Positions 27,902 to 37,110 of a stretch of 64,000 bases of DNA are shown here, piece after piece (the first letter of the stretch is position 1; each line of letters begins with the position of its first letter). The notes below the pieces were generated by a model. The model was not told where the DNA came from, searched no databases, and saw nothing but the letters and a program-made list of their open reading frames with translations. The DNA lies in the NCBI RefSeq assembly GCF_009192735.1, contig NZ_VTFU01000002.1, forward strand, positions 682,001 through 746,000. The letters are read 5' to 3'. The position numbers were made by a program, and so were the translations under genes. The DNA is from Arthrobacter gandavensis (GTDB lineage Bacteria; Actinomycetota; Actinomycetes; Actinomycetales; Micrococcaceae).

Positions 27902-28552
27902 TCACGGAAACGACGGCAGCAGGGACAGCAGCAGCGGCACCACGGTCAGGACAATAAATGCGGGCAGCGCGCATAACCCCAGCGGCACCACCAGCCTTAC
28001 GCCGAGCGCTGCAGCACGGCGTTCGGCCTCACGGGAGCGTCGGCGGCGGAGCTGGGCTGCGGTGGCCAGCAGTACAGCGGCCGACGGCGCGCCGGTGGTG
28101 GCTACAAAAGTCAGTGCATCCCGAAGCTGGCCTGCCGCCGACCCGCTCAGACCGGTATGGTTCCTGCGCGGATTCGCTGCTGCCTGCGGTCCGTGCGATT
28201 CAGGCGGGCCAATACCCGGATCCGGGTCGGCCAGCTCCCATGCCACTGCCCAGGGTGCTCCCAGCTCCAGCGCGGACTGCACCCGCCGCAGGCACGATGC
28301 AGTAGGGGCGTCCACCACGTCGGCGAGAACGCCCAAGGCCGGCAGCAATGATTGACCGGCATCCAGCATGGCCGCCACCAGATCCAGCATCAGGGCCGGG
28401 TCGGCCACCCCCGCGGCAGCGCTGTTCGGGATCGGGGACCCGCCTTTAACCACAGCAGGACCCCGCCCAGCGTGCCCCGGCGTCTGTTGGACCGGCAGGA
28501 GCAGCAGCCCGAAGGCCGCAGCCAGGAACACGGCCACCAGCATTCCCACCAT
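27902..28552 (-). CDS. TadC-like type II secretion F-domain protein
   Basis: A 216-residue membrane protein with an N-terminal helix (MVGMLVAVFLAAAFGLLLL) and a C-terminal hydrophobic pair ending LVVPLGLCALPAFIVLTVVP, typical of the T2SSF/TadC inner-membrane platform. The cytoplasmic part holds DPALMLDLVAAMLDAGQSL. It corresponds to Rv3657c. ATG 28552 overlaps the tadB stop by one base (TGATG), showing coupling. A 163-base gap to the pilin gene follows with no gene in it. Confidence 0.82.
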   Translation of the reverse strand: MVGMLVAVFLAAAFGLLLLPVQQTPGHAGRGPAVVKGGSPIPNSAAAGVADPALMLDLVAAMLDAGQSLLPALGVLADVVDAPTASCLRRVQSALELGAPWAVAWELADPDPGIGPPESHGPQAAANPRRNHTGLSGSAAGQLRDALTFVATTGAPSAAVLLATAAQLRRRRSREAERRAAALGVRLVVPLGLCALPAFIVLTVVPLLLSLLPSFP

Positions 28553-29382
28553 CAGGCGCCGGCTGCCTGCCGGACCAGTGCCCGGGACCAAAACCTGCCA
28601 ATCAGCGACAACGCCACGCCGGCGGCTGCGGCCAGCCAGCCCAGTGGGCTTCCCGCGAGAACCGCGATTGGGTCGGCACCCAGCAAGTAACCTAAGCCCA
28701 GACCGCCCACCGGCAGCCAGGTCAGCAGCCGAATGGTCGCTTTCGGTCCGGCCATTGCCGTTTCACGGGCTGCCTGCTGATCCAGGATGCCCTCCAGCTG
28801 CACCGCATAGCGGCCGAGGACTCCGGCCAACGGCGCACCGCTGCGCTCGGAGACGCTCACACAGGCGGCCAGGTCCCGCCACAGCCCTTCCACGGACAGC
28901 TGACCACCGCTGCCGCCGTGCCCCGCCTTGGCGTGGCTTTCCCGCCCGGACCGACTCGGCTGATCCAGCCGCGCCCCGGCCGCGGCTGCACGGAACACCG
29001 GCACCGGGCTCAGGCCCAGAGAGGCCGCCTGCGCTGCCGATTCCAGGACGGGCAGCAGCCGTTCGGCGGGCAACCGCAGTGGACCGGTCCCGGCGCCGTC
29101 CCGCTGGAGGGCCGCAGCATCAGCCCACAACTGATGCGGAGCCCTGCCCGCTGCCAGCAGCCCGGTGAGCTGGTGGAGCAGCAGGGGAAGATCCTGCAGC
29201 TCCCGCTCCGGGCGGGACCGGTGCCGCCACGGAACCAAATGGACCTGTTGCCGGACCACGGCTTTTCGGGGCCTTCGCTTCGTCCCGCCAACCGCCGGAG
29301 GAAGCCCTGGTGGTGAACCGGAACGCGGCAGCCCCAAAAGCGCGGATAAGACCAGCAGCACCGTAACGAACAGACCGGTCAC
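28552..29382 (-). CDS. TadB-like type II secretion F-domain protein
   Basis: A 276-residue membrane platform protein. An N-terminal helix (VTGLFVTVLLVLSALLGL) is followed by a cytoplasmic T2SSF region with LLLHQLTGLLAAGRAPHQLW and LAACVSVSERSGAPLAGVL, then helices near LTWLPVGGLGLGYLLG and LGWLAAAAGVALSLIG. It corresponds to Rv3658c and pairs with TadC around the TadA ATPase. GTG 29382 overlaps the tadA stop (GTGA, 4 bases). A longer start at 29460 would overlap tadA by 82 bases and is not needed. Confidence 0.85.
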   Translation of the reverse strand: MTGLFVTVLLVLSALLGLPRSGSPPGLPPAVGGTKRRPRKAVVRQQVHLVPWRHRSRPERELQDLPLLLHQLTGLLAAGRAPHQLWADAAALQRDGAGTGPLRLPAERLLPVLESAAQAASLGLSPVPVFRAAAAGARLDQPSRSGRESHAKAGHGGSGGQLSVEGLWRDLAACVSVSERSGAPLAGVLGRYAVQLEGILDQQAARETAMAGPKATIRLLTWLPVGGLGLGYLLGADPIAVLAGSPLGWLAAAAGVALSLIGRFWSRALVRQAAGA

Positions 29383-30626
29383 GGGACAGGCAGTTCGTTT
29401 CGTGCAGACACGGTCGGGCCCGCGGTGCGTCCCGTCAGCCGTTCCTGCAGGGCCAGCCAACCCGGACCGTAACGCCCGGCACCCTCAGGATGCACCAGCG
29501 GCAGCAAGGCCGGCACGGTCAGCAGCCGCCCCTCAGATGAAACGGTGAGGACGGCGATCTCTGCCACTTTCCGTCCGGCTGGCCCACGGGCGAGGTGCAC
29601 CACCACGTCCAGGGCACTGGCGGCCTGCAGGTTTACCGCGGTGCCGTTCATCCCGGCCAAGGCACCCAGCGCGGCCAGCCGAGCCGGCACGCTGGCTGCG
29701 GAGTTGGCGTGGATGGTGCCGCCGGCGCCGTCGTGCCCCGTATTCATCGCGGCCAGCAGTTCCCGAACCTCCGCTCCGCGGCATTCGCCGACCACCAGCC
29801 GATCCGGCCGCATCCGCAGTGCCTGCATCACGAGCTCAGCCAAATCCACCGAACCGCTCCCCTCCACGTTTCCGTGCCGGCTTTGCAGCCCCACAACGTG
29901 GGGATGCCGCGGATCCAGTTCAGCGGCATCTTCGACCAGCACCAGCCGCTCCCTTGGGTCGCACAGCGACAACAACGTGGACAGCAGCGTGGTTTTTCCG
30001 GTTCCAGTGGCTCCACTGATGAGGAAATTCAGCCGGGACGCCACCATGCGCCGCAGGACTCCGGCGGTTTCGGGGTCCACGGTCCCGCCGGCTTGCAGCT
30101 CGTCCAGCCCGAATGCCTGGGTCCGCCGGATTCGGATGGACAGCAGGGTTGACCCGGTGGAGACCGGACGGAGGACGGCATGGACCCGGTACCCGCTCAG
30201 CTGTACGTCGACACAGGGGTTGGAATCGTCCAACCGGCGCCCGCCGGCGGCAACCAACCGTGCAGCGAGGGCCTGGACCTCGGAGTCGGAACCAAAGCGG
30301 ATTCCCGTCAGTTCCAGGCCGTGACCGCTGTCCACCCAGACGCGGTCCGGACCATTGACGAGAATGTCACTGATGCCGGGCAGCAGTGCCAGTTCCTGCA
30401 GCGGTCCCAGCCCCTGCAGCTCCGCCTGCACCCGGTCCACCGCGCGCAGCGCCCCCTCGGCGCCCAGCAGCCTGCCGCTGGAATGAATAGCTGCGGCCAA
30501 CCGCGCCGCTGTGACCGGTTCGCCCTCCTCAAGCATTTGGCGGCGCACCCGGCTAAGCATGGGAGCGTCTCCCGGCCGGGGCTGTGCGGTTTGTGGACGG
30601 GCGGCACGCCTGCCCGGGCTGCTCAT
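29379..30626 (-). CDS. TadA/CpaF-family pilus assembly ATPase
   Basis: A 415-residue secretion ATPase of the TadA/VirB11 group, which powers Flp-type pilus assembly. Seen: the N-terminal domain with ISDILVNGPDRVWVDSG, Walker A NFLISGATGTGKTTLLS (about residue 205), the Asp box LVLVEDAAEL, Walker B RPDRLVVGECRGAEV, and the His box TGHDGAGGTIHANSA. It corresponds to Rv3659c. ATG 30626 overlaps the upstream stop by 4 bases (ATGA). All catalytic motifs are intact. Confidence 0.94.
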   Translation of the reverse strand: MSSPGRRAARPQTAQPRPGDAPMLSRVRRQMLEEGEPVTAARLAAAIHSSGRLLGAEGALRAVDRVQAELQGLGPLQELALLPGISDILVNGPDRVWVDSGHGLELTGIRFGSDSEVQALAARLVAAGGRRLDDSNPCVDVQLSGYRVHAVLRPVSTGSTLLSIRIRRTQAFGLDELQAGGTVDPETAGVLRRMVASRLNFLISGATGTGKTTLLSTLLSLCDPRERLVLVEDAAELDPRHPHVVGLQSRHGNVEGSGSVDLAELVMQALRMRPDRLVVGECRGAEVRELLAAMNTGHDGAGGTIHANSAASVPARLAALGALAGMNGTAVNLQAASALDVVVHLARGPAGRKVAEIAVLTVSSEGRLLTVPALLPLVHPEGAGRYGPGWLALQERLTGRTAGPTVSARNELPVP

Positions 30627-32113
30627 GAGCGCGCTCCGCGGTCTGGGCCTTCGGATTCCGGCAGTTCGGATGCGAGCTGCCGGACCAGATGCCCGGTGAC
30701 CCGCCGGATGCTTGCCCGGCGTCCCTGTTCCAGCAACAGGCCGCGGGCTTCGGAATGCTCCAAGTTGCGCACCGCTGGCAGATAGCCGGCCAGTGGAAGA
30801 CCGACGGCGCGGGCAGCCCGGGCGTCGTCCAAACCGTCTCCGAGCGGCCCCCTGACCACCACCGCTTGGGGGACAGCCCCCAGGCTGAGGTGCAGTGACC
30901 GGGCAGCCAGGACCGGGCGAAGGCGCCCGGGAACCACCAGCAGCACGGCATCGCAGGAGGACAGCAGCTGGCCGGACCAGTGCCGGGCGCAGTCCACCAC
31001 AGTCAGGGCAAAGGCAGCTCGCGCAGCGTCCATCACCGCGTGGATGCTCTCCCCGGCCGGATCCTGCATCCCGTCCGGATCAGCGGCGGGCACAGTTTCC
31101 ACCGCATCGCCGGACCATGCCCCGGAGGCGCCGGACAGCAGCGCGAAGCCGGATACCTGAGGAAGGGCCGACACGAGCTGAACCGGATTCAGCGATCCGC
31201 GGACGTCGGCCAGATCAGGCCAGCGGACACCGGGAATCTCCCCGCTGGCAAGGCTGGCGTCGAGCCCGCCGCCGTGCGGGTCTCCGTCCACCAACAGGGT
31301 TGCCACTCCCTGTTCCGCAGCTTCGTGGGCGACCCAGCATGACAGGCTGGATGCTCCCGCACCGCCGCAGCCACCCATCACGCCGAGCACGTAACCCGCC
31401 GATGGGGAACGCCGGCGGCTCAGGTACTCGGCCAGCCAGCCGGAGGCTGCCGGCAGCGCTGCCACGCGCACGGAGTCCAACCTTGCCGCCGCTTCCCACA
31501 ATTCAGTGTCCTGCACCGTGCCCACCAATATGGTCTCGGTCCGGTGCCGCTCCGGGCCGCCATGCCGGAACCGGCCGGACAGCTCCGTTCCGGCCGCGTC
31601 GATACCCAACAGCAGCACCTCGGGGTTCCGCCCCGAGGATGATGGGAGATCCGGGAGAACTTCCAGGTCCATCCCGGCCGCCGCCGTAACCCTGGACACC
31701 TCGTCCTGCAGCTGCTGGGAACGGCTGACCAGGATCACCGGTGGTTGGTTTGCGCCGCCGCGGGCATCGCTACGGCCGGCGGGGCTGGCGGCAGTTCCCC
31801 GGGATCCGGTCCGCCGCCCGGCGCGGGACACCCGCCGCCCCTGTGCGACATCGGCTCGCCGACCCGGTTCGGGATGGCTCCCTGCCGATCCGGCGGACCG
31901 GGACCCTCCCAGCCGCGCGGCGAACCCCTCGGCGCCCCGGTCCAGCGGCAGTGCGCCCGCCCCCTCCAGCCCAGGCCCGTCCAGCTCCAGCCCCTCGACC
32001 CCCAGCTCCCCCGGCTCCGGTTCCCCCGGCATCACCGGCACCGCAACGGCCGTTGCCGGAGCCCGACCGCGGCGCTGCCTGGTTGCCGGCACCCACAGTT
32101 GTTCGTCTCTCAT
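30623..32113 (-). CDS. Ssd/CpaE-like septum-site/pilus-localisation P-loop protein
   Basis: A 496-residue MinD/ParA-superfamily protein, homologous to Rv3660c (septum site determining protein) and to CpaE of Tad loci. The receiver-like middle domain begins at QPPVILVSRSQQLQDEV. The deviant P-loop is VMGGCGGAGASSLS, lacking the Walker lysines, as also in the M. tuberculosis protein; LLVDGDPHGGGLDASLA and LTVVDCARHW are switch motifs. The first 120 residues are Gly/Pro/Glu/Arg-rich and not family-like, so the true start may be downstream of ATG 32113 or may be 32149. It heads the Tad operon and overlaps tadA. Confidence 0.82.
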   Translation of the reverse strand: MRDEQLWVPATRQRRGRAPATAVAVPVMPGEPEPGELGVEGLELDGPGLEGAGALPLDRGAEGFAARLGGSRSAGSAGSHPEPGRRADVAQGRRVSRAGRRTGSRGTAASPAGRSDARGGANQPPVILVSRSQQLQDEVSRVTAAAGMDLEVLPDLPSSSGRNPEVLLLGIDAAGTELSGRFRHGGPERHRTETILVGTVQDTELWEAAARLDSVRVAALPAASGWLAEYLSRRRSPSAGYVLGVMGGCGGAGASSLSCWVAHEAAEQGVATLLVDGDPHGGGLDASLASGEIPGVRWPDLADVRGSLNPVQLVSALPQVSGFALLSGASGAWSGDAVETVPAADPDGMQDPAGESIHAVMDAARAAFALTVVDCARHWSGQLLSSCDAVLLVVPGRLRPVLAARSLHLSLGAVPQAVVVRGPLGDGLDDARAARAVGLPLAGYLPAVRNLEHSEARGLLLEQGRRASIRRVTGHLVRQLASELPESEGPDRGARS

Positions 32114-32240
32114 GCACCCCACCGTTCCCGGCCCGAGTCTCAAGCGCATCGGGCACCGTGCGTATTGGGGACAACCTGCGCTGCCTCGGCGGATGTGGAG
32201 GGCAGGCGAGCACGGTCCCGCGGGCAGGGACAATGGAAGC

Positions 32241-33956
32241 ATGTACGTTGTCCTCGCCCCGGCCGGTCCAGGCCCCGCCGCCGGTTCCCTCCACCTGCAG
32301 GAAACGGACGACGCCGGCCAGCCCACTGCAGCCCCCGCCGTCGTCGTGCCGTCCCTCCTCGCCGCGGTGGTGGGCGACTATGAGGACCGACCCGGCACCG
32401 TCCGCTGGGTGTTTTCCAGCAGCCGCGATGTGTATCCGCAGCTCCTGAACGCTGGTGTGCGGGTGGAGCGCAGCCACGATCTGGCCTTGGTTCGCGGCAT
32501 CCTGCGCTTCTCCGAAGCCGCCGCTCCCTCTCCTTATATAGAGGCACTGCGCGAAGAGACCCCCGAGGGCGACGCCGATCTGCTCCCCCGCCAGCTGCTG
32601 CCGGTCCCACCCGCGCCGAACCAGAGCTCACTGTTTGAAGAGCTGGAGGGTTTTGACGATCCGGCCGCCCGCCGCGGCCCATCACTCGAAGACCAGGTAA
32701 CCGAACTGCAGGCCCAGCTCTCCGCGGTTGCCGCCTCCCTGTCACGGCAGGCGCTCGCGCTGCTGCTGGCCGCCGAATCCGCCGGCGGGCTGATTGCCAT
32801 CGAGATGGAGCATGCGGGACTGCCCTGGCGGCGCGACATCCACGAGGCCATGCTGGAACAGGAGCTCGGCCCGCGCCCGCCCGAGGGCCAGCGGCCGGTG
32901 CGGCTGGAACAGCTGGCAGCAGAGCTGCGCGAAAAACTTGGCAACCCCGGGTTCAACCCGGATTCCCCGCAGGAACTTCTGCGCGCCCTGCACCGGGCCG
33001 GCATCGAAGTGAAAACCACCCGGTCCTGGGAACTGCAGCAGCACGAGCACCCCGCCATCGCTCCCCTGCTCGAATACAAGCGGCTATCCCGGCTGCTCAG
33101 CACCAACGGGTGGACGTGGCTGGACGCCTGGGTGGCGGACGGCCGGTTTCGGCCGGAGTACGTGGTGGGAGGCGTGGTGTCCGGCCGATGGGCGTCGCGC
33201 GGCGGCGGCGCCCTGCAGATCCCGCGGTTTGTGCGTGACGCCGTACGGCCGGACCGGGGCCACAAACTGATAGTCGCCGACGCCGCGCAGCTCGAACCGC
33301 GGGTCCTCGCCGCCTTGGGCCGGGACAGCGCGCTTGCGTCAGCGGCCCGTGGCAAGGACCTGTACCAGGGGATCGCGGACCAGAACTTCAACGGCGACCG
33401 GGCCCAGGCCAAAATGGCGATGCTCGGCGCCATGTACGGGGCCACCTCCGGCGAAGCGGGACGGCTGATGCCCGCCCTTACCCGTTCGTATCCGCAGGCG
33501 ATCGACGTCGTCGAGCGCGGTGCCCGGGCCGGCGAGGCCGGCAAAACCGTCACCAGCCTTCTGGGCCGCAGCACCCCTCCGGTGTCCGAGCGGTGGCGGC
33601 GGTCCCAGCAGACAGCCTCCGCGGAAGAGCAGCGCCGCGCCGATTCGCTGGCCCGGTCACAGGGCAGGTTCACCCGTAACTTTGTGGTGCAGGCGACGGC
33701 GGCTGAATGGGCCCTGTGCTGGCTGGCCGAAATACGACGCCGGCTCCGGGCGGCGTCGGTCTCCTCACCGGCCGGAGAACTGGTGTTTTTCCTGCACGAT
33801 GAAGTCATGTTGCATGTGCCCGAGGCCAGGACCGCGGAGGTCAGCGTCTTGGTGACGGACGCCGCCGCTGCCGCCACCAAACTGTTGTTCGGCTCCATAC
33901 CGCTGGAGTTCCCGGTGGTCGCCGTGACCGTCGGTTCCTACGCCGACGCCAAGTAA
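32241..33956 (+). CDS. DNA polymerase I-like bifunctional 3'-5' exonuclease/DNA polymerase
   Basis: A 571-residue family A polymerase without the 5' nuclease domain. Polymerase motif A is VADAAQLEPRVLAALG (Asp in place, Gln-Leu for the usual Gln-Ile), motif B is RAQAKMAMLGAMYGATS, and motif C is VFFLHDEVMLHVP with the catalytic HDE. The N-terminal 200 residues form a diverged exonuclease-like domain in which the full set of acidic residues is not evident. Actinobacteria carry this protein besides PolA; its cellular role is unclear. ATG 32241 lies 6 bases after GACAAT; the frame is open upstream but there antisense to the ssd gene. Confidence 0.9.
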   Translation: MYVVLAPAGPGPAAGSLHLQETDDAGQPTAAPAVVVPSLLAAVVGDYEDRPGTVRWVFSSSRDVYPQLLNAGVRVERSHDLALVRGILRFSEAAAPSPYIEALREETPEGDADLLPRQLLPVPPAPNQSSLFEELEGFDDPAARRGPSLEDQVTELQAQLSAVAASLSRQALALLLAAESAGGLIAIEMEHAGLPWRRDIHEAMLEQELGPRPPEGQRPVRLEQLAAELREKLGNPGFNPDSPQELLRALHRAGIEVKTTRSWELQQHEHPAIAPLLEYKRLSRLLSTNGWTWLDAWVADGRFRPEYVVGGVVSGRWASRGGGALQIPRFVRDAVRPDRGHKLIVADAAQLEPRVLAALGRDSALASAARGKDLYQGIADQNFNGDRAQAKMAMLGAMYGATSGEAGRLMPALTRSYPQAIDVVERGARAGEAGKTVTSLLGRSTPPVSERWRRSQQTASAEEQRRADSLARSQGRFTRNFVVQATAAEWALCWLAEIRRRLRAASVSSPAGELVFFLHDEVMLHVPEARTAEVSVLVTDAAAAATKLLFGSIPLEFPVVAVTVGSYADAK

Positions 33957-34114
33957 CCGCTTCCGGGAACAGCGCCCAACACCTCCGTGCGGCCGTGGCT
34001 TCTCCCCGGACTATCCCGGATGGTTATCCCCAACGTGGTTCTTTCCCCGCCGTCCGGACATCCCGCATGCCATACTCGGGGCAGCACCAGTCCGTTATGA
34101 CCGGGGGAAGCTAC

Positions 34115-34528
34115 ATGCAGCAACAGGTTGACTCGCACGGGCAGCCCAACGCGCCCGAAGCCACAGGCGCCGCCGGCTACTCCGTGAACCCCTCCGGCAT
34201 CCACGCCACGCTGGTGGACGTCGCCGCTGACGGCCAATCACTGGCCCAGGCCGCGAAGGCGGCCCGCGACTGCGGCGACGCGGCCGCCGGGAGCTTCGGC
34301 ACCGCAACGGCAGTCGCGGCGGCGTTCAAGGGGTTCTGGTCCGGCCGCGAGGATGTTGGAGAACGCATTGCATCCCTGCTCTTCCGCAAGGCTGACGCCG
34401 TCTCCGCCGCCGCCTCGGCCTTTGTGGAGGCTGACCACGAGATGACAGCAACCGCGTCGGCTGCCCTGGCCAAACTCCCCGCAGGTTACGCTCCGCACCA
34501 CCGGGGCGGGTTCCGGGCGGTGCAATAA
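34115..34528 (+). CDS. Small helical protein, WXG100/DUF6507-like
   Basis: A 137-residue protein without a signal peptide. VNPSGIHATLVDVAADGQSL starts a long helical region, followed by a FKGFWSGREDVG turn and a second helix LLFRKADAVSAAASAFVEADHEM. The helix-WxG-helix plan resembles WXG100-type and DUF6507 proteins that are encoded next to large hydrolases or toxins in actinobacteria; the match is structural and modest. ATG 34115 has GGGGGAAG upstream; ATG 34097 is possible. It is the first gene of a three-gene operon, with 3 bases to the next. Confidence 0.72.
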   Translation: MQQQVDSHGQPNAPEATGAAGYSVNPSGIHATLVDVAADGQSLAQAAKAARDCGDAAAGSFGTATAVAAAFKGFWSGREDVGERIASLLFRKADAVSAAASAFVEADHEMTATASAALAKLPAGYAPHHRGGFRAVQ

Positions 34529-34531
34529 AGC

Positions 34532-36454
34532 ATGCTGACGCTGCAGCTTCCACACATCGACGTTCCCTGGACCGATCTGGAGGACAATGCCGCGGACATG
34601 GCCCTGCGCGCCGCAACCGCTGCCGGGTATCTCAGCGACGCATCCGCGGCATGGGACCGGTTCCGCGGCTGCTACCGGCACCCGGGAACCCAGGATCAGG
34701 TGCACGCCGCGGTGGAGGAATTGAAGGAACCGATGGAAAACTGGCAGCGGTCCCTGCGGGACGCCGCCGAGACCATCAGCAGGTTCACGGCCAGCGGCCG
34801 GATCCTGGCGGGGCGTGCCCGGGAACTGCGCCAGGTGTTTGGACAGCTGAGCCAAACCACGGAGACCGACGGGGAAGATGAACGGCAGAGCACCGCAGAG
34901 CGGCAGTTGAAGGAGGAGGCCGCCGCCCTGAAGCGCGAATGGACCGATCTGCAGGAAACCACCGCCGCTGCTCTGGCGGACATCAGCTACGGAAACGGCG
35001 CAGGCCTGCCCATGGGCGCCGCGCCCGGAGGGCAGGTCCTGCCGGCAGTTGCATGGTCCACTCTCACCGGGCGGCTGGATGAACGGTTCGGCGCCGTGGA
35101 CCCGAATAAGCTGCTGCCGTCGCTGGCCGGTTTGGACGATGCCGAACTCCGCGGGTGGGCCGCGGCCAACCCGGAGGCTGCGGCCCTTTTGGCTGGCATG
35201 ACATTGACCGGTCCCTTCCGGGCAGGCACCGCCGAAGCACTCATGCAGAAAGCCATGGCCGGCGGCGCCGACCTGACCGAGGACGGCATCACCGGTATCC
35301 GCGATACCTGGATGTTGCTGTCGCCGCAGGACCAGGAGCGGCTGATGCTGCTGTACCCGGGTGTTTTCGGCAACCTCAACGGGGTGCCCTTCGCCCAGCG
35401 GGCCAGGGCCAACCTCATCACGGTCCCCGGCCTTCAGCACACAATCCGAGCAGAGCTGGAGCAGCTGCGGGAGCCACTGCTGGACGATTACACGGGGAAC
35501 GGCATCCAGGGCTACTACACCTGGAAAGCCCGGCATGAGGAATGGATCAACCTGCGCGGGCCACTCGATCAAAAGCTCCGGGGCCTGGACCACGCCGTGG
35601 AGAACAAGGTCCAGGTGGTCATGGTCAGCACGGAGGGCAACGGCCGGATTGTGACGATGACCGGGACCCCTTCCCGGAACACCCGGTACATGGCCGCCCT
35701 GATTCCGGGATCCGGATCAAACCTCGGAGAACTGCATTCCTACTCGAACCGGTTCGCCGCGATTTACGGTGACACCTCCGGCGACAAGGTCGGATTCTAC
35801 TGGCAGGGTACCGGCATTCCGCAGGACGCGGTGTGGGACAACAGGAACTCGGACTTCAACGAGACCGGCGCACCGCGGCTTGCAGCGTTCGACTTTGCCG
35901 TGGACCTGGAAATACCCGCGGACGCCCGCACCACCTACGTGGGCTACAGTGCCGGAGGCTCCCTGCTGGGCACAGCGGAACGGGAAGGGCTGGACTCCAC
36001 CAATATCGTTTATGTTGCCCCGGCCGGGCCGGGCCACGGAGTCGGCGGGGTGGAGGATACATCCAACCCGGAGGCCAACCGCTACTGGTTCCAGACCCGG
36101 GACGACGTGCTGATCGGAGCCGCGCAGAAGCTTGGCGGGGGCGGCCACGGGAGGTCCTTCCTGCAATCCGGCACCCCGACCGTCATGGGCGTGACCCGGC
36201 TCGAAACGGGATTTCTGGACCACAACGATCCGTCATCCCTGGTCAAGGGGCACGAGGAGTACTTTGCGGAACATTCAACCTCTGCCCGGAATATGAAGGG
36301 CGTGATCGAGGGCACGAGGGTCAGCCTGTTCGTGGATTACGTCGACCACTGGGAGATTGAGTACAGCTACCGGGAATCCCCCATCGAGAGCCGTCCCGAG
36401 GATTTTGCCGGGGAGAAATTGGAGACCGTCGACGTGCAAACCCTTGAGGATTGA
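34532..36454 (+). CDS. Alpha/beta hydrolase (DUF1023-like) with N-terminal helical domain
   Basis: A 640-residue protein. Residues 1-160 are alpha-helical and charged, with coiled-coil character (RQSTAERQLKEEAAALKRE), like the WXG100-type heads of type VII substrates. A middle region (180-390) links to a DUF1023-type alpha/beta hydrolase: AALIPGSGSNLG (oxyanion region), the nucleophile elbow TYVGYSAGGSLL (Ser near 473), VAPAGPGHGV, a likely acid in TRDDVLIGAAQ and His in a GHEEYF segment. No signal peptide is seen. The substrate is unknown. It stands between the small helical protein and a lipoprotein, suggesting a surface-related role. Confidence 0.82.
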   Translation: MLTLQLPHIDVPWTDLEDNAADMALRAATAAGYLSDASAAWDRFRGCYRHPGTQDQVHAAVEELKEPMENWQRSLRDAAETISRFTASGRILAGRARELRQVFGQLSQTTETDGEDERQSTAERQLKEEAAALKREWTDLQETTAAALADISYGNGAGLPMGAAPGGQVLPAVAWSTLTGRLDERFGAVDPNKLLPSLAGLDDAELRGWAAANPEAAALLAGMTLTGPFRAGTAEALMQKAMAGGADLTEDGITGIRDTWMLLSPQDQERLMLLYPGVFGNLNGVPFAQRARANLITVPGLQHTIRAELEQLREPLLDDYTGNGIQGYYTWKARHEEWINLRGPLDQKLRGLDHAVENKVQVVMVSTEGNGRIVTMTGTPSRNTRYMAALIPGSGSNLGELHSYSNRFAAIYGDTSGDKVGFYWQGTGIPQDAVWDNRNSDFNETGAPRLAAFDFAVDLEIPADARTTYVGYSAGGSLLGTAEREGLDSTNIVYVAPAGPGHGVGGVEDTSNPEANRYWFQTRDDVLIGAAQKLGGGGHGRSFLQSGTPTVMGVTRLETGFLDHNDPSSLVKGHEEYFAEHSTSARNMKGVIEGTRVSLFVDYVDHWEIEYSYRESPIESRPEDFAGEKLETVDVQTLED

Positions 36455-36456
36455 CC

Positions 36457-37098
36457 ATGGTAAATAGAGAACCCCTGCGGCCCATGCCCCGGCTCATTCC
36501 CTGGCTGCTGTTGCCCGCGTTGCTCACCGGCTGCGGTGCCTTCGCCCAGTCCTCAACCCCCGACGCAACGGAGACCGCCGTGGATGATCCCCGCGCCATC
36601 AAATCGCCGGAACACTTCGCCTCCATGCAGGGCAGGCTGGAGCAATTGGTTCCGTCCCTGCGGGAGACATCGGCTGACGCCGGCGTGGAACTCGAGGTGC
36701 GCGGACTTGCGGATTCCTCCTGCCTTGGTCCGGAAATCAAGGAGCAGCAGGAACGGACCCGGTGGGAAGGCTTGCTTCGCGGCGACGCCGTCAACCCGGA
36801 GACCGCTAACGCGGCGCTTGACCAGTTGAGCGTGCTCCTCCAAGAGGAAGGCTGGACCCTCGTGGACGAAACCAACCATCCTGAAAGGGACACCGGCGAA
36901 GTCCGGAGCCTCGCTTTTGTGAACGACGGCCTCAGCGTGAGCGTCCTGTATGACCTTTCCACCGGCAGCGGGCCGGGCATGCTCGATATCGTTGCCGCGA
37001 CGCGCTGCGTGGACCATCCCACGGACCACCAGATGCTCCGTTCCACCCTGGATCCCCACTACGGCCAAAGCGACGAGCACTACCTCGACGGCGAGTGA
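36457..37098 (+). CDS. Predicted lipoprotein of the hydrolase operon
   Basis: A 213-residue secreted lipoprotein. After a basic N-terminus, the hydrophobic stretch LIPWLLLPALLTGC ends in a lipobox, LLTGC, with the acylated Cys at residue 26. The mature part is hydrophilic with two more Cys (SSCLGPEI, ATRCVDHP) that could form a disulfide. No enzyme motif is recognised; mycobacterial LppA-like lipoproteins have a similar plan. ATG 36457 has GAGGA 7 bases upstream and begins 2 bases after the hydrolase stop, so it belongs to the same operon. Confidence 0.82.
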   Translation: MVNREPLRPMPRLIPWLLLPALLTGCGAFAQSSTPDATETAVDDPRAIKSPEHFASMQGRLEQLVPSLRETSADAGVELEVRGLADSSCLGPEIKEQQERTRWEGLLRGDAVNPETANAALDQLSVLLQEEGWTLVDETNHPERDTGEVRSLAFVNDGLSVSVLYDLSTGSGPGMLDIVAATRCVDHPTDHQMLRSTLDPHYGQSDEHYLDGE

Positions 37099-37110
37099 GC
37101 TTCCCGCCGG

